NCBI GenBank assembly: GCA_023665085.1
Contig: JAMPEQ010000015.1
Coordinates: 1-43,956 of the forward strand
DNA from: Bacteroides sp.
Lineage (GTDB): Bacteria; Bacillota; Clostridia; Oscillospirales; Acutalibacteraceae
Direction of reading: 5' to 3'
DNA: 43,956 bases
The notes beneath the pieces are model-generated. The model worked only from the letters and a program-made list of their open reading frames with translations, was not told where the DNA came from and ran no database searches. This document shows positions 26,663 to 34,007 of the stretch, piece after piece. The position numbers and the translations under genes were made by a program. Position 1 is the first letter of the stretch. Each line of letters starts with the position of its first letter.

Positions 26663-27058
26663 ATGAAAGAAACTCCGGTAAACAAAATTATGGAAAACAC
26701 TCTTGAAAAGATGCGTGAAATGGTTGATGTTTCAACTATCATTGGTGAGCCAATGGTTACTGGAACAACAACTCTTATTCCTGTATCCAAGGTTTCATAT
26801 GGCTTTACTTCAGGCGGTACAGATCTTCCGTCAAAGAGCAATGCAGAACTCTTCGGCGGCGGTGGCGGCGGTGGTATTACTATCACACCTGTAGCATTTA
26901 TTGTTATTGAAAACGGCAAATGCAGAATGATGCAGATTAATAATTATACTTCTTCTGCTGACCGTGCAATTGCAATGATTCCTGAGCTGGTTGATAAGCT
27001 CACAGAGCTTCTTAAGAGTGAAAAGGACGATAAGGCAGAAAAAGAGTCTGCTGAATAA
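26663..27058 (+). CDS. ytfJ: GerW family sporulation protein (YtfJ)
   Basis: A 131-residue GerW/YtfJ protein. VDVSTIIGEPMVTGTTTLIP (about 19-38) and a run of Gly within LFGGGGGGGITITPVAFIVI (about 69-88) are typical, followed by a charged C-terminus. In Bacillus, GerW is needed for spore germination with L-alanine. A GGGGG ribosome binding site precedes the ATG, 17 nt after DUF2953. Confidence 0.94.
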   Translation: MKETPVNKIMENTLEKMREMVDVSTIIGEPMVTGTTTLIPVSKVSYGFTSGGTDLPSKSNAELFGGGGGGGITITPVAFIVIENGKCRMMQINNYTSSADRAIAMIPELVDKLTELLKSEKDDKAEKESAE

Positions 27059-27070
27059 TATTATAATTTA

Positions 27071-27107
27071 CAATCGCCTGCATATTATTATGTAGGTGAT
27101 TGTTTTG
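27071..27107 (+). terminator. Hairpin that also covers the next gene's ribosome binding site
   Basis: CAATCGCCTGCAT (27071-27083) pairs with ATGTAGGTGATTG (27090-27102), 13 pairs with two G-U, loop ATTATT, followed by TTTTG. It looks like an intrinsic terminator, yet the right arm contains AGGTGA, the only ribosome binding site for the downstream carboxypeptidase. Confidence 0.65.
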
Positions 27108-28148
27108 TTAAAGAGAATATCATTAATTTTATTATCATTACTGTTTTTACTACCGATAAATGCTTATGCAATGGACTGCAGTGCTTCCTCTGCAATTGTT
27201 ATTGATGCCGATACTATGACGATTCTTTATGAAAAGAATGCTTATGAGCAGCGTTCTATGGCATCAACTACAAAAATCATGACGGCACTTATAGCTCTTG
27301 AAAGCAACAGACTTGACGATGTGGTAACAATTACTGATAAAATGGTTGCGGCTGAGGGCTCAGCCCTAGGTCTCAAAGCCGGTGATAAGCTGACTCTGTA
27401 TGACCTTGTTGTTGGTATGATGCTGACGTCGGGTAATGATGCGGCTAATTCCACAGCATTTTTCATATCAGGCAGCCTTGAGGAATTTTGCAAGATTATG
27501 AATAATCGTGCAGATGAGATAGGAATGAAAAGCTCATATTTTGAAACGCCGTCAGGTCTTGACGAAGGTAAGCATCATTCCACAGCATATGATATGGCGG
27601 TTCTCACTGCAGCGGCAATTAAACTTGAAAGCTTTTGTGATATTGTTTCTAAAAGAAGTGCTGAAATAACTATAAATGAAAGTAAAATAACGGTATATAA
27701 TCATAATAAACTTCTTGGATATGATAAAGATATTTTTGGTGTAAAAACAGGCTTTACAAAAAAAGCAGGCAGATGTCTTGTTTCTGCAAAAAAATATAAA
27801 TCAAACAAAATGATTTGTGTTACGCTTAATGCACCTGATGATTGGAATGACCATATGCTTTTATATAAAGAGTGTCAGAATAATTATCGTAAGATAAGCA
27901 TAAGCAATACTAATATTTTTAATACAGTAGGCAGTGATAAGAATAGTTTTAAGGCTTCATATGACAAGGAATATTATGTGGTCGGCGAAGTTAAATTCAG
28001 AATATATTACAGACCATTTTACTATGCTCCGATAAAAAAAGGAGAGAAGGTTGGAGAGGTTTGGGTATACAATAATAATAAATTGATTGAAAGACTGCCG
28101 ATAGAGGCAGACGAGGATGTAAAATTATGGCAGGAAAAAATGATGTAA
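27105..28148 (+). CDS. D-alanyl-D-alanine carboxypeptidase (DacF/DacB type)
   Basis: A serine peptidase S11 penicillin-binding protein that trims the terminal D-Ala from peptidoglycan peptides. All three motifs are seen: SxxK in MASTTKIMTALIALE, SGN in MLTSGNDAAN, and KTG in GVKTGFTKKAGR. A signal peptide ends at about NAYA. The start is uncertain: TTG at 27105 follows AGGTGA at 5 nt and gives 347 residues; GTG at 27096 lies inside the hairpin stem and is less likely. A short C-terminal beta domain follows. Context (gerW upstream, rluB overlapping downstream) is that of the sporulation-associated DacF group. Confidence 0.92.
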   Translation: MLKRISLILLSLLFLLPINAYAMDCSASSAIVIDADTMTILYEKNAYEQRSMASTTKIMTALIALESNRLDDVVTITDKMVAAEGSALGLKAGDKLTLYDLVVGMMLTSGNDAANSTAFFISGSLEEFCKIMNNRADEIGMKSSYFETPSGLDEGKHHSTAYDMAVLTAAAIKLESFCDIVSKRSAEITINESKITVYNHNKLLGYDKDIFGVKTGFTKKAGRCLVSAKKYKSNKMICVTLNAPDDWNDHMLLYKECQNNYRKISISNTNIFNTVGSDKNSFKASYDKEYYVVGEVKFRIYYRPFYYAPIKKGEKVGEVWVYNNNKLIERLPIEADEDVKLWQEKMM

Positions 28149-28876
28149 GATTACAGAAATTTATGGCTGAGTGCGGTGTAGCCTCCAGACGTAAAAGTGA
28201 AGAGCTTATCGAAATGGGCAAGGTTAAAGTAAATGGACACGTTGCCCATATCGGCGATAAAATTAATCCTAAAAAAGATATTGTAGCTGTACGTGGAAAG
28301 AGAATAAACAAGGTCAGCAGAATGTATTATATCATGCTGAATAAGCCCAGAGGATATGTCACTACCGTTTCAGATGAGCTCGGCAGAAAAACAGTTATGG
28401 ATTTGGTAGATGTCAATGCAAGAATTTATCCTGTAGGCAGATTGGATAAGGACAGTGAAGGTCTTTTGATACTTACAAATGACGGTTCATTTGCAAATGC
28501 ACTGACACATCCAAAGCATAATTATGCAAAGGTGTACAGGGTAACAGTTCGTCCATCGGTAAATGATGAGGTTCTTGAAAAACTCAGAAACGGAATCGAA
28601 ATAGACGGCAGAAAAACAGCTCCTTGTGATGTAAATGTAATTACAGAGGAAGAAGGAAGAGTTGTTTTAGAGTTTATTCTTCGTGAGGGCAGAAACAGAC
28701 AAATCAGAAAAATGTGTGAGGCAGTTGATCTTGAGGTGGCAAGATTAAAGCGAATTTCAATTGGTCCTATTAAGTTGGGAATGCTTCAGTCGGGCAAGTC
28801 AAGAGAGCTTACCGATAATGAGGTGAAAAAGCTTCTTCGGTCATCTAATCCGGCTGAAAAAGATGAAAATGTATAA
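28127..28876 (+). CDS. rluB: Ribosomal large subunit pseudouridine synthase RluB family
   Basis: A 249-residue pseudouridine synthase of the RluB/RsuA group. An N-terminal S4 domain (RLQKFMAECGVASRRKSEEL, then VKVNGHVAHIGDKI) is followed by the catalytic domain with GRLDKDSEGLLILTNDG, holding the catalytic Asp in RLDKDS (about residue 105). The REGRNRQIRKM motif is also present. It modifies 23S rRNA near helix 89 in known homologues. It overlaps the carboxypeptidase gene by 22 nt. Confidence 0.94.
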   Translation: MAGKNDVRLQKFMAECGVASRRKSEELIEMGKVKVNGHVAHIGDKINPKKDIVAVRGKRINKVSRMYYIMLNKPRGYVTTVSDELGRKTVMDLVDVNARIYPVGRLDKDSEGLLILTNDGSFANALTHPKHNYAKVYRVTVRPSVNDEVLEKLRNGIEIDGRKTAPCDVNVITEEEGRVVLEFILREGRNRQIRKMCEAVDLEVARLKRISIGPIKLGMLQSGKSRELTDNEVKKLLRSSNPAEKDENV

Positions 28877-28929
28877 TATAATGCTGACATTAAAGAGCAT
28901 ATAATATCAGGATTATTATCAATCACTGC

Positions 28930-28938
28930 TGTTATAAT
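28930..28938 (+). promoter_or_regulatory. Extended -10 promoter of the AraC-type gene
   Basis: TGTTATAAT, the same extended -10 as at 18379, lies about 24 nt upstream of the ATG at 28962, with AGGGTGAG as ribosome binding site. Confidence 0.4.
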
Positions 28939-28961
28939 GAGTTTGACAGAAGGGTGAGATT

Positions 28962-29423
28962 ATGGATTGGACACTTGGCTTGCAGAATGCAATTAATTAT
29001 ATTGAAGAGAATTTGACCGAAGATATTGATTATGAAAGAGTTGCATCAGAGTCAGGCTTCTCAAACTTTTATTTTCAAAGAATTTTCGGCGTTTTGTGCG
29101 GCTGTTCTTTTGGCGAATATATCAGAAACCGTCGGCTTACTCTTGCCGGAAATGAGTTAAGCTCGGCAAATAAGAAGGTTATTGATACAGCACTGAAATA
29201 TAGCTATGATCCTCCTGAAAGCTTTGCAAGAGCATTTTCAAAATTTCATGGAATCAGTTCTGATGCTATTCAGCAGACATGGCATAAGGTATGTGCGGAA
29301 TTTTTTCTGACATCAGCTTATAAGCCGACATATGAAATGGATATTGAGACTTATACGGCAGGCGAAATGAGCTCACCAGATTATAAAAGTGAAATCTGGG
29401 TGCCGATAGAGGAGAATAATTAA
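28962..29423 (+). CDS. AraC-type regulator with internally deleted effector domain
   Basis: A 153-residue protein. Residues 1-105 are a complete AraC DNA-binding domain with two helix-turn-helices (DIDYERVASESGFSNFYFQR; then ALKYSYDPPESFARAFSKFH). The remaining 48 residues end SPDYKSEIWVPIEE, which is the usual end of a GyrI-like effector domain, preceded by a piece like its EFFLTSAYKP strand. Family members of this design are about 280-300 residues, so roughly 120-130 residues of the effector domain are missing without a frame break. The protein may still bind DNA but should no longer sense ligand. Confident on AraC; the deletion is inferred from remembered family structure. Confidence 0.82.
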   Translation: MDWTLGLQNAINYIEENLTEDIDYERVASESGFSNFYFQRIFGVLCGCSFGEYIRNRRLTLAGNELSSANKKVIDTALKYSYDPPESFARAFSKFHGISSDAIQQTWHKVCAEFFLTSAYKPTYEMDIETYTAGEMSSPDYKSEIWVPIEENN

Positions 29424-29440
29424 AATAAATTCTAGTTCAA

Positions 29441-29475
29441 ATTAACGAGAGACTTGTTCTCTCGTTAATTTATTT
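29441..29475 (+). terminator. Terminator of the AraC-type gene
   Basis: ATTAACGAGAGA (29441-29452) pairs perfectly with TCTCTCGTTAAT (29458-29469) around CTTGT, followed by a T-rich tail. Confidence 0.88.
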
Positions 29476-29521
29476 TGTTTTAAGCTTATTTATTTTAATT
29501 TTATAAATTTATTATTGATAT

Positions 29522-29550
29522 TTGTTTATCAAAGTGTTAAAATGTATAAT
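29522..29550 (+). promoter_or_regulatory. Promoter of the biotin carboxyltransferase operon
   Basis: TTGTTT (29522-29527), 17-nt spacer, perfect TATAAT (29545-29550). AGGAGG precedes the GTG start about 70 nt downstream. Confidence 0.55.
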
Positions 29551-29624
29551 AGGAAATTTTGGAATATTTTAAAATTTTCGTATTTTACAGCAATATGTTT
29601 TACAAATTTTAGGAGGATATTTAA

Positions 29625-30941
29625 GTGAGTGAACTGAAAGATTCTAAGGCACTTTCAAGGCTTGAAGCTCTCTTTGATGATGGCTCATTTACACAGATTG
29701 ATGCTTTTGCAAAATCTGCTGACGGTGAGGTTGAGGTTGCTGCAGGCTTTGGCACAGTTAACGAGTGTGCAGTATATGCTTTTTCTCAGGATATCACTGT
29801 GAATGACGGTGCAGTAAGTGTTGCACAGTGTGCAAAAATTAAGAAAATTTATGATTTAGCTTCAAAAACCGGTTGTCCGGTTATTTGTATTTATGATTCA
29901 AATGGTGTAAAGCTTACAGAAGGTTTTGAAGTGCTTAATGCTTATGGCGAGCTTGTGAAAGCATCAACATCAATCAGTGGTGTTTGCCCGCAAATTTCTG
30001 TTATAGCAGGCTCATGCCTTGGAACAACTGCGTTGATTGCTAATATGGCAGATGTTGTTGTTGCAGTTAAGGATGCGGATTTTTATGTTTCTGCTCCAAG
30101 CGAGGTTAGTGCAGAGGATTCTTATAAAGAGGGTACAGTTGATATTCTTTGCGATGATTTCGACAGTGCGGTAAAGGCTGTTAAGGATGTGGTTTCTCTT
30201 CTGCCTTCAAATAATCTTTCTGCTGTGCCGGTATTTGATTTTGAAGCTCCTCAAACCATGGTTGCTGATGGTGCAGACGCTATTTCTATAATTAATTCAA
30301 TCGCAGATGCTTCTTCTGTGGTTGAAATTAAAGGCGGATATGCATCTTCAAACTGCAAAACAGCTTTGGCAACTGTTATGGGCTCTACGGTAGGTTTTGT
30401 TGCTTTTGAGGGAAATGCTGTTTGTCCTGCATGTGCTTATAAGGCAGAGGCAATGATTAAGCTTTGTGATGCTTATTCAATTCCTGTTGTAACTCTTGTT
30501 AATGCTGACGGAGTTATAAATGAAAAAGAAAATCAAATGCTTGTAGCTATTACTAAATTGACTTCAGCATATGCTGCAGCTACATGTCCTAAAATTTCTG
30601 TTATCACAGGAAGTGCTGTTGGTATTGCATACATTACTCTTGCAGGTAAGGGTGCCAATGCAGATTTAACAATCGCATGGGATTCTTCAATTGCTTCTCC
30701 TCTTGATGCTGATGCAGCAGTGGCTTTCTTGTTTAATGACAGACTTGCAAATGGTGAAGACAGAGAAGCTCTCAAAAAAGAGTATATTGAAACTATTGCA
30801 TCACCTTTTACAGCAGCAGCGTGCGGTGCAGTGGATGATATTTGCACACCTGCTGATACAAGAAACAGAGTAATTTCTGCTTTGGATATGCTTGCAGGCA
30901 AAAGAGAAAATACTTTACCAAGAAAGCATAGCGTAAAATAA
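29625..30941 (+). CDS. Carboxyl transferase subunit (PccB/12S-like, shortened)
   Basis: A 438-residue member of the acyl-CoA carboxyltransferase fold (two crotonase-like halves), shorter than the usual roughly 510. N-half: SRLEALFDDGSFTQIDAF, then VAAGFGTVNECAVYAFSQDI, and SVIAGSCLGTTALIANMADV around the CoA-binding oxyanion loop. C-half: VITGSAVGIAYITLAGKGAN. The loop reads CLGTT rather than the usual Gly-Gly-Ala, so activity may be altered. Start GTG has AGGAGG upstream. With the next two genes it forms a biotin-dependent carboxyl-transfer unit. By analogy with 12S of transcarboxylase it would act on an acyl-CoA such as methylmalonyl-CoA; the substrate is inferred. Confidence 0.85.
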   Translation: MSELKDSKALSRLEALFDDGSFTQIDAFAKSADGEVEVAAGFGTVNECAVYAFSQDITVNDGAVSVAQCAKIKKIYDLASKTGCPVICIYDSNGVKLTEGFEVLNAYGELVKASTSISGVCPQISVIAGSCLGTTALIANMADVVVAVKDADFYVSAPSEVSAEDSYKEGTVDILCDDFDSAVKAVKDVVSLLPSNNLSAVPVFDFEAPQTMVADGADAISIINSIADASSVVEIKGGYASSNCKTALATVMGSTVGFVAFEGNAVCPACAYKAEAMIKLCDAYSIPVVTLVNADGVINEKENQMLVAITKLTSAYAAATCPKISVITGSAVGIAYITLAGKGANADLTIAWDSSIASPLDADAAVAFLFNDRLANGEDREALKKEYIETIASPFTAAACGAVDDICTPADTRNRVISALDMLAGKRENTLPRKHSVK

Positions 30942-30968
30942 GTGTAATATAAACGGAGGATTAATGAT

Positions 30969-31340
30969 ATGAAAAATTATACAATTACAGTTAATGGTAC
31001 ACCATACAGCGTAACAGTAGAAGAAGGTACTTCTTCTGCACCTGTTGCAGCTTCTGCAGCAGCCGTTGCTGCTCCGACACCGGCTCAGGCTCCTGCACCT
31101 GCTCCAAAAACAACAGGCTCAGCCGGCAGTGTAAAAATCGAAGCTCCTATGCCGGGTAATATCCTTGATGTAAAAACAACGGTAGGCGCATCAGTTACAA
31201 GCGGTCAGGTTCTTTGTATTCTTGAAGCTATGAAGATGGAAAATGATATCGTAGCTTCACAGGATGGAACAGTTGCTTCAATTAATGTAAGCAAGGGTGA
31301 CAGCGTTGAGGCTGGTCAGGTTATTATCACATTAAATTAA
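30969..31340 (+). CDS. Biotin carboxyl carrier protein
   Basis: A 123-residue biotinyl carrier. The N-terminal strand MKNYTITVNGTPYSVTVEEG is followed by an Ala/Pro-rich flexible linker (about 25-50) and a lipoyl/biotinyl domain with the biotinylation motif EAMKMEND (Lys at about residue 89). This size and layout match the gamma/1.3S carriers of decarboxylases and transcarboxylase. It swings carboxybiotin between the two flanking carboxyltransferase subunits. AACGGAGGA precedes the ATG. Confidence 0.95.
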   Translation: MKNYTITVNGTPYSVTVEEGTSSAPVAASAAAVAAPTPAQAPAPAPKTTGSAGSVKIEAPMPGNILDVKTTVGASVTSGQVLCILEAMKMENDIVASQDGTVASINVSKGDSVEAGQVIITLN

Positions 31341-31354
31341 GAGGTAAAATAATA

Positions 31355-32752
31355 ATGGCAAAAATCGGTATCACAGAAACAGTTCTGCGTGATGCACACC
31401 AGTCTTTAATTGCAACACGTATGACTACTGAAGAATTTTCAGATATTCTTGAAAAAATGGATAAAATCGGTTACCATTCCCTTGAATGCTGGGGTGGTGC
31501 AACTTTTGATTCATGCTTAAGATTCCTTGATGAAGATCCGTGGGACAGACTTCGTCTTATCAGAGAAAAGTGTCCTAATACAAAGCTTCAGATGCTTTTC
31601 AGAGGACAGAATATGCTTGGCTACCGCCACTATTCTGATGAGCTTGTTGATTATTTTGTAAAAAAGAGTATTGATAATGGTATAGATATTCTGCGTATTT
31701 TTGATGCTCTTAATGATGTGCGTAATCTTCAGACAGCAATTAATGCTGCTAAGAAATATAACGGTCATGTGCAGGCCGCTATTTCTTACACAACAGGTCC
31801 TGTATTTGATATTGAATATTACTGCAATTATGCACGTCAGCTTGAAGAGGCAGGTGCAGACTCTATCTGTATTAAGGATATGGCAGGTCTTTTGACTCCA
31901 TACGGAACTTACGATTTGGTTAAAGCTCTTAAGGAAACTGTAAAAGTTCCGATTCAGCTTCACTCTCATTACACATCAGGTCTTGCTTCAATGGTACAGC
32001 TTAAGGGTGTTGAAGCTGGCGTGGATGTTATTGATACAGCTATCAGTCCTCTTGCTATGGGCACATCCCACCCAGCCACAGAGTCTATGGTTGCGGCTTT
32101 CCAGGGAACAGAGTATGATACAGGACTTGATATCAAAGCTCTTACTGAAATCAGAGATTATTTTACACCTCTTCGTGAAAAATATCTCAGCTCAGGCTTG
32201 CTTGATCCCAAAATGCTTGGTGTTGATGCCAATACTCTTCTTTATCAAGTACCGGGCGGTATGCTTTCAAATCTTGTTTCTCAGCTTAAGCAGGCAGGTA
32301 AAGCAGATAAGCTTGAGGAGGTTCTTAACGAAGTACCAAGAGTTCGTAAGGATTCAGGTTATCCGCCTCTTGTTACACCAACATCTCAGATTGTCGGTAC
32401 ACAGGCTGTTTTCAATGTTATACTCGGTGAAAGATATAAAATGGTAACAAAAGAATTTAAGGATATGGTAGCGGGCAAGTATGGTAAGACACCTTGCGAA
32501 ATTGATCCTGAATTCAGAAAGAAAATTGTTGGCGATGATGACATTATTGATTGCCGTCCCGCCGATCTTATTACTGATAAAATAGATTCCTTTAAGGATG
32601 ATATTAAAGAATTCTATGAGCAGGAGGAAGATATTCTTTCTTATGCTCAGTTCGGTCAGGTTGCTACTAAGTTTTTTGAAAAGCGCCGTGACAAGAAATT
32701 CGGACTTGACGGTAAGCATGACAATATACAAACTAAAGTCCATCCGGTATAA
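31355..32752 (+). CDS. oadA: Oxaloacetate/pyruvate carboxyltransferase subunit (OadA/5S-like)
   Basis: A 465-residue carboxyltransferase with a TIM barrel beginning ITETVLRDAHQSLIATRM (metal-binding Asp in LRDAHQS) and containing LECWGGATFD, LFRGQNMLGYRHY, the carbamylated-Lys region CIKDMAGLL and LHSHYTSGLA metal ligands. It ends after the conserved helical domain and has no fused biotinyl domain, since the carrier is the separate gene 14 nt upstream. It exchanges CO2 between oxaloacetate/pyruvate and biotin. No membrane beta subunit gene follows; a strong terminator does. Confidence 0.93.
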   Translation: MAKIGITETVLRDAHQSLIATRMTTEEFSDILEKMDKIGYHSLECWGGATFDSCLRFLDEDPWDRLRLIREKCPNTKLQMLFRGQNMLGYRHYSDELVDYFVKKSIDNGIDILRIFDALNDVRNLQTAINAAKKYNGHVQAAISYTTGPVFDIEYYCNYARQLEEAGADSICIKDMAGLLTPYGTYDLVKALKETVKVPIQLHSHYTSGLASMVQLKGVEAGVDVIDTAISPLAMGTSHPATESMVAAFQGTEYDTGLDIKALTEIRDYFTPLREKYLSSGLLDPKMLGVDANTLLYQVPGGMLSNLVSQLKQAGKADKLEEVLNEVPRVRKDSGYPPLVTPTSQIVGTQAVFNVILGERYKMVTKEFKDMVAGKYGKTPCEIDPEFRKKIVGDDDIIDCRPADLITDKIDSFKDDIKEFYEQEEDILSYAQFGQVATKFFEKRRDKKFGLDGKHDNIQTKVHPV

Positions 32753-32767
32753 TAATATATAAATAAT

Positions 32768-32803
32768 AAAAGCGGTAGAATATTCTACCGCTTTTATTTT
32801 ATA
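32768..32803 (+). terminator. Terminator of the carboxyltransferase operon
   Basis: A perfect 28-nt palindrome (32768-32795; AAAAGCGGTAGAA and its complement) followed by ATTTTAT. Because it is symmetric with A/T flanks it could also act on the minus strand. Confidence 0.9.
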
Positions 32804-32817
32804 AATCCGCCCAGCCG

Positions 32818-32992
32818 CCACTGCTGAGAATAACCTGCAATCTAAAGCAGGTGGGTTTTACTCCAATCACTTTGTGCTACCAGCGTCCTATAAAAATAGG
32901 GAGGTCTGCATTCCTGTTTCATGGAAGATAAATCCCTAATAAAACTTGTTCGGGTTACTTAAGCAAGTGGTTGTCGAGAAAGGCAGATTATA
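32818..32992. ncRNA. Candidate structured RNA in a convergent gene gap
   Basis: This GC-richer island between convergent genes has no ORF but many short complementary arms: ACCTGC/GCAGGT (32832-32851 region), CCTAT/ATAGG, TTCC/GGAA, ACTTG/CAAGT, and outer CTGC...AACC against GGTT...GCAG that could close the whole structure. On the minus strand TATAAT lies at 32992-32987 and the palindromic terminator at 32768 would end the transcript, giving about 210 nt. Size and closing stem recall 6S RNA, but I cannot identify the family and the strand is unsettled. Confidence 0.35.
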
Positions 32993-33006
32993 TATTGATT
33001 AATTAA

Positions 33007-33327
33007 TTAATTTTCAGTTGGATCAAAATATTCAACATCAAATTTTTCTTCAACCTTTGTCATTAAAATATCTGAAATTTGTTCAAATTCCATTTCATCC
33101 TCAATTTCAACAAGATATTCTTCGTCACCGTCATTTGCTACCTTAAGAATGATTACTTCATAATCACCCTCAACGATTTCCTCGTCAGTATCATAATAAC
33201 GGGTAATTGCTACATATACATCTTCGTCAGTTTCATATCTTTCGAGCAGTTCAAAGAGTATTTCATTGCCTTCATCATCACTGACACTGATAATATCAGG
33301 TTCATAGTATTCTTCATCTATAGCCAT
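33007..33327 (-). CDS. DUF1292 family acidic protein (YrzB-like)
   Basis: About 106 residues from the ATG at 33327; a GTG three codons upstream sits too close to AAAGG. The sequence is strongly acidic and matches DUF1292: PDIISVSDDEGNEILFELLE, then a YYDTDEEIVEGDYEVIILKV strand pair, and VEIEDEMEFEQISDIL. The function is unknown; Bacillus YrzB is a member. It is alone on the minus strand, convergent with the carboxyltransferase operon. Confidence 0.88.
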   Translation of the reverse strand: MAIDEEYYEPDIISVSDDEGNEILFELLERYETDEDVYVAITRYYDTDEEIVEGDYEVIILKVANDGDEEYLVEIEDEMEFEQISDILMTKVEEKFDVEYFDPTEN

Positions 33328-33458
33328 ATTATTCACACGCCTTTCATATTGTATTAATTATTATATCTGTTAATTACTCTTTAGTCAATAGTAATTAATA
33401 GTAATTCTTTAGTTGTGAAATATAAACAAATAAAATATAAAAATGTGGAAAATAACTA

Positions 33459-33487
33459 TTGACAAAATACAAATAATGTGCTATTAT
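33459..33487 (+). promoter_or_regulatory. Strong promoter of the uxaBA leader
   Basis: Consensus TTGACA (33459-33464), 17-nt spacer, TATTAT (33482-33487). Transcription should begin near 33494. Confidence 0.8.
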
Positions 33488-33568
33488 TTAGATGAACAAA
33501 GGAGATACCTTTGATAACATATAATCAATCTTATAATCTTTGTTTAATTTGAAAAGGAGGCTTGTCCA

Positions 33569-33616
33569 ATGGAGCTTGAACCAAATCAGACAAGCACTCG
33601 TACTGTAAACCAATAA
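33569..33616 (+). CDS. 15-codon leader peptide
   Basis: ATG at 33569 follows AAGGAGG at 8 nt and encodes MELEPNQTSTRTVNQ, closed by three consecutive in-frame TAA codons. The start region lies in the loop of a possible GCTTGTC/GACAAGC hairpin. The strong ribosome binding site and triple stop suggest genuine translation, perhaps regulatory. No homologue is known to me. Confidence 0.4.
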   Translation: MELEPNQTSTRTVNQ

Positions 33617-33932
33617 TAATAACGGATTATGTATCGGCAGCAGTAAAACGGAATTACTGACGGATACGCACTTTTTAAAGATTATATAAGTTATTTTGCA
33701 GGATTGGAATATTACAGCGAGTGCGCTGACAGAAAAGTTAATATTTTTCGATTGTTGCCTGCAGGCAGTCTGTGGCAAAAGCCATAAATTATTAAAATTA
33801 GGAGAAGTCCAATGCAGTAATTACTTTAATCTTGTTATCTTAAATGAATATGAGGTTAGACCAATGTACTAAGTAATCAATTTATATAATATTAAATAAG
33901 TTGAGAGGTTAAAACAAAATTAAATAATTAAT

Positions 33933-33968
33933 AAGACTCTCGGTATTGATTTGCCGAGAGTCTTTTGT
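33933..33968 (+). terminator. Terminator/attenuator before uxaB
   Basis: AAGACTCTCGG (33933-33943) pairs perfectly with CCGAGAGTCTT (33954-33964), followed by TTGTTA. An upstream TTGAGAG (33901-33907) can pair with CTCTCGG of the left arm, a possible antiterminator. Confidence 0.8.
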
Positions 33969-34007
33969 TATATTAATATTATTATAAATGAAAAGAGATT
34001 GTGCGTA

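Larger units (their letters stand above)
33494..33968 (+). ncRNA. Long mini-ORF leader/attenuator upstream of uxaBA
   Basis: A promoter at one end and an intrinsic terminator at the other delimit about 470 nt with no ordinary gene. Hairpins: CAAAGG/CCTTTG (33497-33513), GTATC/GATAC enclosing CAGTAA/TTACTG (33631-33667), CGCACT/AGTGCG (33667-33725) competing with CAGCG/CGCTG (33715-33728), TGGC-AAAA-GCCA (33773-33784). Three short reading frames follow ribosome-binding-site-like sequences and the shared words GTCCAATG or GACCAATG: 15 codons at 33569, then two-codon frames ATG-CAG-TAA (33812) and ATG-TAC-TAA (33864). uxaB starts 40 nt past the terminator, so it may be an attenuated leader or an independent small RNA. 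Confidence 0.55.

Noticed and set aside
32818-32992. Cobalamin riboswitch suggested by GCCACTG
   Set aside because: No B12-box sequence is present and no gene lies downstream in either orientation.
33488-33778. 96-codon open frame on the minus strand in the uxaBA leader
   Set aside because: It runs against a strong promoter and terminator on the plus strand, has no ribosome binding site and encodes a compositionally odd protein; the plus-strand leader explains the region better.
33951-34007. Upstream start for uxaB
   Set aside because: It would begin inside the terminator hairpin; the family start MQILQIGEGNF begins at 34008/34011.
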